Source of the DNA: Flaccisagitta enflata
Lineage: Eukaryota > Chaetognatha > Sagittoidea > Aphragmophora
Reading direction: 5' to 3'
DNA length: 64,000 nucleotides
Assembly: GCA_965153355.1 (NCBI GenBank)
Contig: OZ231126.1
Location: forward strand, 22,444,001-22,508,000
The notes beneath the pieces are model-generated. The model was not told the DNA's origin, made no database searches, and was given only the letters and a program-made list of their open reading frames with translations. Positions 34,671 through 46,760 of this stretch are shown here, piece after piece; the stretch's first letter is position 1, and each line of letters opens with the position of its first letter. Made by a program: the position numbers and the translations under genes.

Positions 34671-34737
34671 CAAGGCCGAAAATCGATCTACAGATGCGTC
34701 CTTTACGCTCTCTCTCTGCTGAGCTTCTTATCGCTCA

Positions 34738-34832
<95 letters not shown>

Positions 34833-34947
34833 TCCTGTTTGACTTCACACTAAAAAAAACGCATCGGATAGATGGATCGACGGATCGACGGACCGACTGA
34901 CTGACGGACGGACAAAGCCTCATATAGTGATGCGAGGACGAATCTAA
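34671..34947 (+). mobile_element. Decayed Helitron-like (HINE) copy with a (GA)n expansion
   Basis: AACAAGGCCGAAAATCG start, (GA)n at 34740-34829, then GACGGATCGACGGACCGACT and ACGGACGGACAAAGCCTCAT; the end hairpin is lost. Confidence 0.5.
34740..34829. repeat. (GA)n microsatellite
   Basis: About 44 GA units. Confidence 0.95.
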
Positions 34948-35149
34948 AAAGAAAATTTCAATCATAAGTCGGTCGATATGGATGGTCAGTCCGTTGCTTT
35001 CGCTTTCCTTGCGATAAGATGTAATTTTATTTCATTCAACCATTCATCCATACATCTACCGTCAGGGTTTATCAGAGGAAGTTGCATCATTGGCCCAGCG
35101 TCATGGTCGCTTGCTTAGCAGTAAGGTCTTCGTTGAGAGTCACAAGTTC

Positions 35150-35182
35150 TATGTCCCATGAACTCCAGCAATGATATTGTTC
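35150..35182 (-). pseudogene. Second, more decayed fragment of the same PLP-enzyme exon end
   Basis: The minus strand reads ATCATTGCTGGAGTTCATGG, resembling both the CTCATAGCTGG and CTGGAGTTCTTAGAG parts of the exon at 35283. It is short, so the relationship is tentative. Confidence 0.35.
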
Positions 35183-35208
35183 TGTCAGAAGCGACTAACC
35201 TGTCGGTC

Positions 35209-35253
35209 CTATTCTATGAATTCCAGTGACATGGTATTTCTTCCAGCAATGAG
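35209..35253 (-). pseudogene. Decayed duplicate of the end of the PLP-enzyme exon
   Basis: Thirty bases downstream of the real exon the minus strand reads KLIAGRNTMSLEFIE followed by TAG. This is a diverged copy of LIAGQGTIALEFLEQ. It has lost the GQG motif and gained a stop, so it is a local duplication remnant rather than an alternative exon. Confidence 0.6.
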
Positions 35254-35282
35254 TTTTTTTGATACACCTGAAAGAGACCCAC

Positions 35283-35440
35283 CTGCTCTAAGAACTCCAG
35301 CGCTATCGTCCCCTGCCCAGCTATGAGATCGTCGTTGTCGTAAATGACGGCAAAATTTCGTTCTTGAGACACTTTTTTGACGGCGGCTTTTCGCGACTCG
35401 ATGGAGGCTTCGCACCAAACAAGCTCAGGCCCATAATCAG
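35283..35440 (-). CDS. Serine racemase / threonine dehydratase-family PLP enzyme, internal exon 2 of 2 seen
   Basis: The exon lies between a 3' splice site (TTTGCAG, intron 35441-38051) and a donor GTGGGT at 35282. Its two leading bases join the single base left by the upstream exon to give Ala, so the reading frame continues: DYGPELVWCEASIESRKAAV and, at the end, IYDNDDLIAGQGTIALEFLEQ. This is the family's conserved stretch (serine racemase: VIAGQGTIALEVLNQ), and the order and spacing match the protein. The exon ends in phase 0. The following exon should carry the Gly-rich VPVGGGG loop, but I did not find it between 28 kb and 35 kb on this strand. The intron to its right holds a 570-bp interspersed repeat (35670-36243). 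Confidence 0.85.
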
Positions 35441-35669
35441 CTGCAAATTGTCGATGAAAGGAAAAAAAATATCTCTGAAGATAATTAACTGTTCTGCAAT
35501 TTTTCCCTTTGCATCACTAAAACTCAAACAATGATCTGCATACTTCTAGTTGACCTGTTTAACTGTGTGTGACTGTGTAAGTTTGTGATATGAAGTTTTA
35601 ATCTGGATGAATGTTTGGCTTATTGATGCTAGATCAACAGGCAATGTTGTAGCCGGCGAAAACAGCGAC

Positions 35670-36243
35670 GTTAAAAAAGCCCGCTGATGGTGGATTTTCA
35701 GCTATCTGGGTAAAATGAGGACGCTGAATAAAACTGTGGAAATCAAAAATGTTCAGCATTACTGGTTTAGATGTTTTACATACTTTTCTTTAAAAAAAAA
35801 GTAAGAAAAAAAAGTAACACTTATCCTACGACTTTGTTTTAAAACTCGCTTCCACTGAGATTTCTTCTAAGTCAGAGTTGACCTTCCAATGTATCATTGC
35901 GCGCCAAGAAAGAGAGACTGACTGACAAAAAAACAACAAATAAATGGACAGACAGATACTCAGATGCGCAGACAGTGCATTGCTCCACCTAACGTGACTC
36001 GGACCATATGCAGGAGGCTGTGTCACGCAATTTGGCGCAGTGAAAAGAAATGTTCTGGGGATAGGTAACGCCTGTGCATAACTCACTACAGTATAGCAAG
36101 TCAGCAACGATGACAAGGAGAATTGCACCTTAAAAATCACCTTTACATGCATCTTCATCCGAGTAAGGAAGTAGATCTAGAAAGAAAAATGAAATATCTT
36201 CCAAACCTGATAAGTGACATAAGTGAAAAAAAGATTGATCGTT
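35670..36243. repeat. 570-bp interspersed repeat, copy 2
   Basis: Same orientation as 28052-28614 and similar throughout; lies in the intron between the two PLP-enzyme exons. Confidence 0.85.
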
Positions 36244-36429
36244 GTAAACATGAAATGCTTTAGGTTGAAATACAACTTGATTGTCTGCTCTATAGTTGGG
36301 CTTTCTGTCCCCGGACTTTAACTCTGAGCGCAATAACAGGATATAGTGTCTAATATCATGTCAGTATTAGTAATGTTGGACCAATTGGGTCACGTTCGCA
36401 ATGACAATCCGTGTCTTTTGTTTTTAAGT

Positions 36430-36535
36430 GTTTTTAAGCTGGTAATGTTTTAGGGTTAGGGATGGGGTGGCTTTTAGGGTTAGGGATAGAGTAGGGATTA
36501 GGGTGAGGGTGAGGTGTGGGTATGGTTTTATTTGT
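36430..36535. repeat. Degenerate TTAGGG-like stretch
   Basis: GGTTAGGG occurs several times (TTTAGGGTTAGGGATGGGG, TTTTAGGGTTAGGGATAGAG), mixed with GGTGAGGGTGAGG. Short and impure. Confidence 0.5.
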
Positions 36536-36684
36536 TTTAGCTCGAGTAAGCTTGAATTATAGATTTTTCCTAGTGGGGAAAAACAAGTGCACCCGATTGA
36601 ATTACCAAACATGACCAAAAATGGTCATTGCTTTGATCTACTGTTTCTCCGACGCCATCCAAAGCAGATTTTCAAGCTCTTTCA

Positions 36685-36828
36685 ATCAGAGCCCCCACTG
36701 GCGATGCAGATGCTGGCATTAGGCCGTAGTGTTGCTTTCTTACACGCAGTTGAATTAAAATTCAGAGCAAAACTAGAATTGTTTCAAAGGACAAGTAATA
36801 CTTTTTCAAGCCCTAAATGTTGCCTTCC
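36685..36828. repeat. 150-bp interspersed repeat, copy 2
   Basis: Shares AATTCAGAGCAAAACT and AATACTTTTTCAAGCCCTA with 30174-30322. This copy has an open plus-strand frame, but the other does not. Confidence 0.65.
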
Positions 36829-37648
36829 TTTTCTAAGCACATGAATTGGAATTTGAATCTAAGGGAAAAGCTTCAAGTGTGCTGTTATGGGTGAAACCAG
36901 GTGCAAAAATTGTTACGTTTCTGACTTTCATTTAACAAGTCTAGCACACAGGACTTTTGTTACAGGTGGTTGGGTGTGGGTATCACTTTAGAACTCCAGT
37001 GCAACACCTTAGAACAAACTTCGTAAAAAGGCTATTATTCAACCATCATGGACGGACCAACCGACGGACGGACCGATGGATGAGCCGACCAAAAACTGAA
37101 TTGTCATTTCAATTTCACGCCCCTTAGCCATTCGATCCTGCTAGCAGCTAGAAACTCAATATGCTCAATATTTGAATGATGGAAATCATGGCACTATCGT
37201 TTATTCATCTCGTTTGATTAATCCAGTAACATCGTGACTAGATGACGGCTGGTCTGTCGGTAGGTCGGACCATCTATTTTCAATTTTAAGCGACTTTTTA
37301 TTGAATGTTTTCCTCCATCCTCATTGTGACCCAGTCAACAAAAGGTATAAGAGAGATAAAAAAATTATCCCGACCGTCTGACACTGATTTTGGCCTTTCG
37401 ACCCTTGTCCTAAAACAGTCTTTTTTCCAGGCACTGACTGAAAAGGGTGACTTTAAGCCTACGGCCGCGAAGGATGTTAATAAACACGGAGATTGCCCTT
37501 GAGTCAAGCATTTCTAATGAGTGTACTCAATCACTTTGAAATATTACAAGAACGCAGATCGATAATAAAAAAACCATCAATGAACCTCGTTACGGAAGAG
37601 TTCAACTCCTCACAAGCATTTTTCCCGTTAATTGATGCATCGCATGGA

Positions 37649-37845
37649 AAAACAAGGCCGGATACACGAGTGGCACGAATGCGTAACTACCGATTTGGGA
37701 TGAGAGTCAACGACACTCTAATATATGGTAACATAACTAGTAGTATTTGTCATAACATCACATTTACTTCTGGCACCTTCACAGCATTGCAATAACTTCA
37801 ACTCCAATCGATGGATGGACGGACAGACCAACGCATCATGTTACA
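37649..37845 (+). mobile_element. Decayed Helitron-like (HINE) copy
   Basis: AACAAGGCCGGATACACGAG start and a GATGGATGGACGGACAGACC remnant; the middle and end are unrecognisable. Confidence 0.4.
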
Positions 37846-37859
37846 TATACTAATAGTAA

Positions 37860-38018
37860 GGACTATACTATACTACAATATACTATACTATACTATACTA
37901 TACTATACTATACTACAATATACTATACTATACTATACTATACTATACTATACTATACTATACTATACTATACTATACTATACTATACTATGCTATACTA
38001 TACTATACTATACTAATA
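37860..38018. repeat. (ACTAT)n pentanucleotide repeat
   Basis: About 30 ACTAT units with two ACAAT variants, starting about 33 bases inside the intron from the PLP-enzyme exon donor. Confidence 0.95.
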
Positions 38019-38051
38019 GCAAGGACTCTTATTTTCCGTCACATTTCTCAC

Positions 38052-38216
38052 CGATGACTTGAGCCTTGGCCTTCGAGGCTCCTTTATGAATGACGACGAC
38101 GCTGGGATAACCGGCTATCGAGGCCGCCCAACCGAGAGCCATTCCATTGTTGCCGCTGCTCTCCGTCATCACACCGGCAACACGCGATGACGAGTCGGTT
38201 TGAGCCTCATCTCGCT
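38052..38216 (-). CDS. Serine racemase / threonine dehydratase-family PLP enzyme, internal exon 1 of 2 seen
   Basis: Fold-type II PLP enzymes of this family racemise or dehydrate serine and threonine in the cytosol. Reading right to left, the exon starts after TCTTCCAG and ends before GTGAGAAA (phase 1 at both ends). It encodes about 55 residues containing TESSGNNGMALGWAAS and VVVIHKGASKAKAQVI. This aligns with the serine racemase segment carrying SSGNHGQALTYAA and the following KKLAIQAYGA. The SSGN motif is the PLP-phosphate and substrate loop with the catalytic serine. The residue normally His in SSGNH is Asn here. The preceding exon(s) with the PLP lysine were not found to the right; they may be in the 39258 gap, be diverged, or be absent. 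Family assignment is strong. Racemase versus dehydratase, and functional gene versus relic, are open. Confidence 0.8.
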
Positions 38217-39257
38217 CTGGAAGAAAGGTGCAAGGTTGAGATGGTAGCATGTAAATCTAAGGGATGGTGTAACAGCGTAATTCTGCTCAACATTATCGTG
38301 CTATTGGACGCTTAATGCCCACTGAGCCACTATTAGTCTAGTATAGGTCGTACCTAAAATTGGACAGGTGAGTATATGAGTGGAAGCATATACTATACAG
38401 GAATAAGTAACTTTTTGATATTTTGTTTATCTTTAGATATTCAGTTGATTTTGAAAAAAATATTTTTCTTCAAGTTTCTGTACGATATTTTTTGTTGCAC
38501 ATTTCATGGCTTGAATTGACAAGAAAATAAATTGAGTAAAATTTGGAACATTTATCGATATCTGCTGAAATGATGATCTCTCAGCATGACGGCCCCTGCC
38601 CAGCCGTAATTCAGCTCCCGCCCACTAAGATACTGCTCCCGCCCCATCGCCATACTGCCCCTGACCATTCCCATTGCTGCCCCTGCCCATTCGACGACGA
38701 CTACTTATTATGTTCAAAAGTAAAATTTTTCGGAAGCAGAGGAAAGGTGAGAAAAGTAAGATACAAACAAAACGAAACGACAGAAGAAAAAAAAAATCCT
38801 CAAATAGCAAAACGGTTTTTAGGACAGGAATGACAGGTGAAAAACATATCCTACCACAGAACGACACGTAAAAACCCGTGCCTTAAAACGCCCCAATAAT
38901 TTTCCAAAGTAGAAGAAGAAGGTGAAAAGAAATGGGTTAGATAGGTGGTTCCTTTGAGATCTAGGAAGAAGCGCAACAGTATCGGCAGGAAAAAGGGTTA
39001 AAATAAAGAGCATTAAGAGGACATGAAGTTAAAGACTTAAAGAGGGAAAGATGATGTAAGGATCGAACTCATCGAAGAGAATAGCATGAGGCCAAATTGC
39101 AGTCTACTTGAGGACTAATGAGAGATGATACCGGCTCGTAATGTAATGAGAAGACTGAATGCCCTGCCAGATACCTAATCTTACAATCTTTTGTAAATAT
39201 TCGTGTGTATCTAGTTTTCCTAAAAAACAAGGTCAAGAGACCATAGTCGCATGCTTG

Positions 39258-39267
39258 NNNNNNNNNN
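39258..39267. other. Assembly gap
   Basis: Ten N next to a (TTC)n tract; could hide an exon or a long repeat. Confidence 0.95.
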
Positions 39268-39300
<33 letters not shown>

Positions 39301-39316
39301 ACTTCTTCTTCTTCCT
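39268..39316. repeat. (TTC)n tract
   Basis: Short pyrimidine repeat abutting the gap. Confidence 0.9.
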
Positions 39317-40166
39317 CGTGTTGCTCCCCGGATGTAACTGCTACTTTTGATCTTCTTTCCAACTTCACAATGAAACATATGAAACAAGGCCGGATACACG
39401 GCCAATACCAGTCGCGGACGGGTGGGCAGGGCCGGAAATGCGTGTTTCAACTAGAGATGCAGAAGCGGTAGATTTTTGGACTGCTTCCGCTTCCGCTTCC
39501 AGAAGGCCTATTTGAGAATTAACAGCTTCCGCTTCTGCTTCCGCTTCCACCATTTCAAAAAGCATAGCTTCCGCTTCCGCTTCTGCTTCCGCTTCCACTG
39601 TCTTAGAAGGCATAGATTCCGCTCGCTCGCTTCCGCTTCAAGCTTCCGCTTCCTGCCTGCTTCCGCTTCTGCTTCCTATTTCTGCTTCCAAGTCGTCCAT
39701 ATTGTTGAATATTTCACTATAATATTCATTTAAGTTATATAAAAAGGGTTTTTCACATAAAAAAAAAGGAGATCAAATAAAAAAGTATGAAAAATAATAG
39801 AAAATGTATCAATAACATAGATATTAATATAATTTCTTGGCTGTTATTAGTTATTGCAATGAGTTTAAACAATTATTTTGTTTTTATTTATGAAAAAATC
39901 TTTTATTTTATACCCTTTAACTAATCTTTGAAATTATTTTTTCGTGAATTTATATATCTATTTATGACATCATTGGATCATCTACTTACTTTTGTTTTTC
40001 AAATGATATGAAATCAGCTTATAAGGTGTATGAGTCTTGCTCCTTTCCAACTAACTAACCAACTGTTCTTGAAAGAGATTAATTTTTTTCAGGAAGTTCA
40101 TTGTTCACTCAGAATTAATCTTAAGCCAAAAGAATCATGTGACTTACACAGGTGTTCATTGGTGTA

Positions 40167-40667
40167 CAGTCTATGGACAAAACAACAATCGCAACTTTTG
40201 CTAGTCACTGGTAAGATGCTATGGCCTGATATATTTCATAATGTAGCTTTCAATTGTGTCATAGAAGATTACTAAGGACTGAAGTAAACTAACAGAATAA
40301 CAATCACCACAGGGAGGCCATGTAAAATGTCAAGAAGAATATCCAACAAATTGAAAGTAAATGTTAGCATCAAGTCACAGAGCCGGCCAGTGGGGGGTTA
40401 ATCCTATTTGGAATGGAGGGCCCAGTTCTGGGGTTAGATTAAACACGGGGGTTGCTCGAGGTTAAACCACATATGCTCTATATTTTTCAGAATTTCATTT
40501 TAATAATTTACATGGCCTCCCCGTAGTAATTGTTCTTCTGTAAGTTTGCTTCAGTCCTTAGTAATTTTCTACATGACAGTTGTAAGCCTGCATTTTAAAA
40601 TCAATCACGCATCAGTATTCTACCGGTGATTAGCAAAAGTTGCGATTGTTGTTTTGTGCATAGACTG
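40167..40667. mobile_element. Foldback element nested in the hAT element
   Basis: CAGTCTATGGACAAAACAAC and its inverted partner GTTTTGTGCATAGACTG bound 501 bp of near-palindrome (GATTACTAAGGACTGAAG / CTTCAGTCCTTAGTAATTTT; GGGAGGCCATGTAAA / TTTACATGGCCTCCC). Flanking TGTA occurs on both sides. Confidence 0.8.
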
Positions 40668-40721
40668 TGTATTCCAAAGAAAGAAAAGAGGTTAAAAAGA
40701 GAATGAATAAATGAATGAAAG

Positions 40722-41200
<479 letters not shown>

Positions 41201-41825
41201 AGACAGATAGACAGACATACTCAGACAAAGAGATAAAAGGATAAAAATATAGACAAACAAGAACAAAAAGATAATAGAAAAATTTACAAAAACAATAAGA
41301 AAAAAATCTGAGATCTAAGACAGCAAAAAATTTAATAACACTAAGAGAAGAAAGAAACAATAGAAAATGAATGAAATATATTATAATAAGTACTATTAAA
41401 ACTGACATAATTATTGTCAAAATAATATTAGGATCTAAATGGTGGCAGGATCTGAAATAGAAGCAGAAGTGGAAGTGGAAGCGGAAGCGGAAGCGCTTGA
41501 TTATGTCCTCCTGCTTCCACTTCCGCATCCAATAGGTATCAAAAAACTAAAACTTTTTGCTTCCGATTCCGCTTCCACTTGATTTTAGAATTGTGCTTCC
41601 GTTTCCGCTTCCGCTTCCAGTGAGAAACTACCGCTTCCCCCCGCTTCCGCTTCCGCTTCCGCTTCTGCATCTCTAGTTTCAACACTTTCCAACTCGATCA
41701 CCACGGACCGACCGACGGACGGACGGACGGACGGACGGACGGACGGACAAAGCCTCTTATAGAGTCGCTAGTCCGCGACTAAAAAAATCATCCTCTAAGA
41801 GAACCATTTCTCTGCTGTTATGATG

Positions 41826-42033
41826 AACAAGGCCAGATACATGGCTACCCAAGTTGCCCGCGGGTGGGCAGGGGCCATATTTTAGGTCACCAGACATTTG
41901 GACAAGAGCGGTGAGAAAAAAATATTAAATGTGACTGGCCGACCAATGAACGGATGGACAGACGGAGGGACGGACAGATGGATGGACGGACAGACAATGC
42001 GGGGTCTAGAGTCGCGTAGCACGCGACTAAAAA
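41826..42033 (+). mobile_element. Helitron-like (HINE) copy, near complete
   Basis: AACAAGGCCAGATACATGGC, GCGGGTGGGCAGGGGCCATA, GGACAGACGGAGGGACGGAC, then perfect hairpin AGTCGCGTAGCACGCGACT and AAAAA. Confidence 0.75.
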
Positions 42034-42095
42034 TTCAGTTTGTCCCCAGGGAGTTGGGGGGGGGGTAACGCAATGGCTGCCTTTCAAAATTTTTT

Positions 42096-42318
42096 TTCCT
42101 TTTGGGCAGCGGCCCCAAAGGGGTCAATGACCTATGCTGGGATTTGGGCCTCAAAGATGGACGGTGGAGGAGGAGGAGGAGAAGGTGAAAATTCTCCTGT
42201 GTGAAAGCATAGGTCATCGACCCCTTCGATGCCGCTGCCCTGCTCCCAATTCAACTTCTAGCTCAACCTACTTAGGCAGGGCACGGGTACCGCTGACCAT
42301 CTAACGCTTTTGCTACTA
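42096..42318 (-). mobile_element. GCTGCCC-ended TIR element, short form
   Basis: GGGCAGCGGCCCCAAAGGGG and ATGACCTATGC on the left, GCATAGGTCATCGACCCCTT and GCCGCTGCCC on the right, then GGGTACCGCTGACCATCTAA. Inverted relative to 30471-31150 and without its minisatellite. Confidence 0.7.
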
Positions 42319-42740
42319 TTTAGTTTTAAATTAGAAGATATTATTAGATCCTTCAAATCGTCAATCATTCAAATTTTAGGAGTCATTTAAATCATTCTCC
42401 CTCAACATGATTTTTTTAGTTTATAAGTTCAAAAAACATAACGTATTTTACGATCTTGTTTTTCCCGCCTTGTAGCCAGAGAGAAATATCGCCCTCTTTA
42501 TTTCTTTCTCCCATCGGCCGAAAATGAGCCAAATGAGAGAAAGATGAGAGTCAAAATCTGCCATTAAGATCAGTTAAAATCCATTCACCGCCGAATAATG
42601 GTCCAACATCTCGCTAAATCTCCATCAAAAAATGTATACCTGCCATTAGACGTAATTTACGACTTATTATTTGGAGTCTCCAACAGAGAAATATAGGACG
42701 GAGAGGGGTTGGTAAGGACGGGGATAGATTTGCAAAACAG

Positions 42741-42918
42741 AGGAAGAAGAAGAAGAAGAAGAAGAAGAAGAAGAAGAAGAAGAAGAAGAAGAAGAAGAAG
42801 AAGAAGAAGAAGAAGAAGAAGAAAAAAAAAAAGAAGAGGAAAAAGAAAAAGAAGAGGAAGAAGAAAAAGGAGAAGAAGAAGAAAAAGGAAAAGAAGAAGA
42901 AGAAGAAGAAGAGAGAAA
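42741..42918. repeat. (GAA)n tract
   Basis: About 80 bp of pure GAA, then mixed purines. Confidence 0.95.
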
Positions 42919-43043
42919 AGATGGAAAACAAAAAAAAAAGGGGGGGACTGAAAAGAAACTAACAGAAGGAGCATAATTCAACTAAGGAAAAGTGGGAGAA
43001 GAAGGAGAAGACGGTGAGAGGAGCTAGGAGATGGGTAAAAGAA

Positions 43044-43437
43044 AACAAGCCCAAGAGGGCAACAGTCGCGTGCGTCTGGAAATGACAGACAAAATGTTAA
43101 AAATGTCAGGAAATGTTAAGAAATGTTAAAAAATGTTAGATAATGTTAAAAAATGTTAAAAAATGTTAAAAAATGTTAAGAAATGTTAAAAAATGTTAAA
43201 AAATGTTAAAAAATGTTAAAAAGCCAAAAAAGTCAGAAAGTGTTAAAAAATGTTAAAGATTGTTAAAAAAGGCTAAAAAAATGTTAAAAAGTGTTAAAAA
43301 ATGTTAAAAAACGTCAAAAAACATCGAAAATTTAAAAATGTGACGGACGGACGGACCGACGGACGGACGGACGGACGGACCTACCGACCTACCGACCGAC
43401 ACGGCAAGGTGTAGAGTCGCGTGCACGCGACTAAAAA
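43044..43437 (+). mobile_element. Helitron-like (HINE) copy with internal (AAAAATGTTA)n minisatellite
   Basis: AACAAGCCCAAGAGGGCAAC, CAGTCGCGTGCG, about 20 units of a 10-base AAAATGTTAA repeat, a GGACGGACGGACGGACGGAC tract, CGGCAAGGTGTAGAG and perfect hairpin AGTCGCGTGCACGCGACT plus A-run. Confidence 0.75.
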
Positions 43438-43739
43438 GATCATTAAATGGAAGGAGTCAAAACCGATAAAGCAAGGAGGGAGGCAGAAAGCCATTACACC
43501 CCGGTCGGTTTTTATAACTCGACACTTAAGCGTGGCGTGGTTACGGCCTGCTTTACAACGTTTTTACTGTAATGACGCTATAAGGAAGGAGGATATATAT
43601 TACGGACGCAGCCGCCGCCACCGCCGCTGTCGCCGCTTCGGCTGACGCTGCGGTATTCGCCGTGCTGCCGCTCCTGCCGCTACAGCTGCTGCGACGACTA
43701 GGGGCGGGGCAGCTGCTGCCATTTCTCAATTCCAGAAAG

Positions 43740-44480
43740 AAAAAAAGTAAACCGAAAAGAAAAAGATAAAACGATATATCTTAAATCTACTTTCAAGCTG
43801 TTTTCCTAAAACTTTAATTTTTAAGCGAGTCAATATCGTTTTGTTTCGACGACGTTCTGTGTCAACATTTATCGCGTATTTTCTATCAGGCTTTATCGTT
43901 TTCTGTTAAACATGACGATGACGGTTCTTTTATTTTTTTTTCCTTTCCATCTCTTCTTGCTACTTCTTCATCTCTTTATCTTTCCTCCTTCGCTCCCTGG
44001 TGTTGTTTGAACGTGTTTACTCTTTATGGGCTTCTTGATGGGCCATGGCTCAGTTAAGGGCCTATTGGACTGTTTTCTTCAAGGGTCGTAGAATACAGTT
44101 ACTGCGAGCCTTAACGCCATCGGGAGGACATAAGGCAGAGCAGTTGACCGACATTTGCTCTTCCTCCTCCCCTTGACTCTGCGCACAATGATCCTCATCT
44201 CCCATTACGTTTCTCGTTAAATGTTACATCATGATGCTTTCTACAGAGTGTCTTTACCGGCTGCTGCAGCAATCTCTCTTTTCTCGCTTTTGCCCTCCTT
44301 CCTCCTTCCATGGTGTCAGACTCTCCGTTCTTCTTCTTTTTTTCCCCATCAACCTCTGATTCCCCTTCCCTCTCTTCCTAGAAATTCGCATATGTACCTT
44401 CACTTCTACCACAATTGTGCCACTTTTTTCGACATTGAATTTTTGTGTCTCATCGTCTCATCTGCTTCGCGACTATTACT
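43740..44480. other. Gene-poor segment
   Basis: No convincing exon. The GC-rich GCC/GCT patch at 43605-43730 just upstream has no supporting splice sites. Confidence 0.4.
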
Positions 44481-44481
44481 C

Positions 44482-44563
44482 TTTCTTTCTTTCTTTCTTT
44501 GTTTTTGTTTTTGTTTTTGTTTTTGTTTTTGTTTTTGTTTTTGTTTTTGTTTTTGTTTTTGTT
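44482..44563. repeat. (TTTCTTTC)n then (TTTTTG)n hexanucleotide repeat
   Basis: About eleven TTTTTG units after a short CTTT run. Confidence 0.95.
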
Positions 44564-44599
44564 AAATTTTGCGTGTTTAAAAACAAATTTTTCTCTTTG

Positions 44600-45110
<511 letters not shown>

Positions 45111-45245
45111 GTAGCAACATAATCTCCATTTTCCGCATTCATGTCAATTTCGCTCCTTGCCTTGCATGTGTAAAGCATGTACACGCTAGTCTTTCAAACT
45201 ATGCTTACCATTAGAGGAGAGCCATCTCCGCATCTTTAAAAGTGG

Positions 45246-45296
45246 ATCGTGACTCACGACTCACGACTCACGACTCACGACTCACGATTCGTGAGT
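45246..45296. repeat. (GACTCAC)n heptanucleotide repeat
   Basis: Six units of ACGACTC ending in ACGATTCGTGAG. Confidence 0.85.
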
Positions 45297-45315
45297 TTGT
45301 ACATTGATTAAACCA

Positions 45316-45497
45316 TTTTTAGTCACGAACTCGCGACTCTGTAAGAGACTTTGTCCCTCCGTTCGTCCTTCCGTCCGTCCATGATGCTCAAGCGGAAAAG
45401 TGAGAAAATGCGTATGCCGTAATTGTAAAAGTGTGTAAGTGTGAGTATGTGGAGGAAGGAGGGGTTGTAAGCCCCTGCCCATCCGTCCGCGATGATT
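45316..45497 (-). mobile_element. Helitron-like (HINE) copy, second subfamily
   Basis: TTTTTAGTCACGAACTCGCG, ACTTTGTCCCTCCGTTCGTC, GTAAGCCCCTGCCCATCCGT. Confidence 0.6.
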
Positions 45498-46220
45498 TCA
45501 AGACTCCCGGGCTACTCGATTCTTTTTGAGAAATCATGATTTGGACAAAAGCTGTATCACAGTGGTAGTTATAATGCAACGACCGAGCATATTTCATCCA
45601 AGCCTACTCGACCACCTAAAACCAGCCAAATCAGCTATAGCTGGCGCACCAGCGTCTCAGATGGCAAGGTCTACATGGCGCAGATTATCCCACCCATGGC
45701 GTCTAAAAATATGGTTTGTGGAGTTGGTAGAGTTAATGTTCTCGAAGACGTAGTAGATCTGTTTTTACCCATGGTACACCATCGACCTCCTTACCCCCTT
45801 CCCCCCCCCCATTCTGTCTTTCATTTTCTTTTTTTTTCCCCAGCCATTCCTTCTTTTCCTTTTCTCCCTTCTGCGCTCCATTCTTTAAAGTACGTCGTAT
45901 TCTTTTTACGACATCGGGCCTAAAGTCATTTGTGGAGTCATCAGCTTAACGCAGAAACGATATAATGGCAGTCCTCTCTCTCCTCTCTCTCTCTAACACA
46001 TACACTATGACGGCAGCAGCTGGTGACAGAGCTGGAATGAGGGTCGTTTAACGGTTTTTTCTCCTTCGTTATATCCATCTCAATCTACTCTCTAGTTCTT
46101 TCTCTCTTCCTGTATTTTTTCCTCAATGCCTTTTTTGAAACCTTGATTTATTTCTTTTTCAACTTAGGCCTTAAAACTGACAATTTATACAGCTCCATTA
46201 CTAGAATAAGTGCGTCTATA

Positions 46221-46222
<2 letters not shown>

Positions 46223-46284
<62 letters not shown>
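46223..46284. repeat. (CT)n microsatellite
   Basis: About 31 CT units. Confidence 0.95.
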
Positions 46285-46287
<3 letters not shown>

Positions 46288-46558
46288 TCCATTCCACGTT
46301 CGCTGCAGCCGCAGCAGAATGTCCATAATCTTCCTGTGCAGAAGCTGCCGTCACCGTTCCTGCCGCTGCTGAGACCTTTTTTATGTGAGGCGGCAGGAGC
46401 AGCTGCCTTTTCTCATTTCGGTGGGCGTCGCCGGTCCGTCTCCTCCAGGAGCGCTGCCTGTCTTATCGCCTGCCGTCGCTGGAACGTAAGACGGAGGTAT
46501 AGAGCGCTGGGAAGGGAAGGGGGGAGGAGGGAAATGGAAAAAAGAAGAGGATAAGAAA

Positions 46559-46760
46559 AACAAGCCCAACAGGGCTACAGTCGCGTGCTGCACTTAAGCT
46601 CTTCACAAATAATTGCTTAATTACATGTTTACATAATTGCAATTTGAAATTACCTTACACATGTTGGTAAAGCTATATTTCCTTCTGGACGGCTGACTGA
46701 CCAATGCAATGAACCGACCTACGTACCAAGTTCCTGACCCGCGTGCACGAGCCCTAAAAA
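46559..46760 (+). mobile_element. Helitron-like (HINE) copy, diverged
   Basis: AACAAGCCCAACAGGGCTAC, CAGTCGCGTGCTGC, weak GACTGACCAATGCAATGAAC tract, GCGTGCACGAGCCCTAAAAA end. Confidence 0.55.

Larger units (their letters stand above)
38250..39380. other. Gene-poor segment
   Basis: CTGCCCCTGCCCA-like strings at 38590-38690 are degenerate repeats. No upstream exon of the PLP enzyme (SFKxRGA motif) could be found. Confidence 0.4.

Noticed and set aside
36430-36535. Telomere-like TTAGGG repeats
   Set aside because: Too short and impure to be telomeric or a clear interstitial telomere.
36587-36844. Open plus-strand frame of 85 codons
   Set aside because: Part of a repeat whose other copy (30174-30322) has stop codons in the same frame.
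43085-43330. CRISPR-like regular repeats (and other short tandem arrays)
   Set aside because: Repeats are directly adjacent without unique spacers; eukaryotic minisatellites.
43605-43730. GC-rich GCC/GCT patches (also 4025-4080, 46300-46500, 58110-58230) that read as Ala-rich, like the Hox N-terminus
   Set aside because: Frames shift between patches, no hexapeptide or splice site is present, and similarity to each other is only compositional.
45540-45830. Open plus-strand frame of about 95 codons with YSWRTSVSDGKVYMAQIIPP
   Set aside because: Protein-like, but no splice sites, start codon or recognisable family; kept only as a note.
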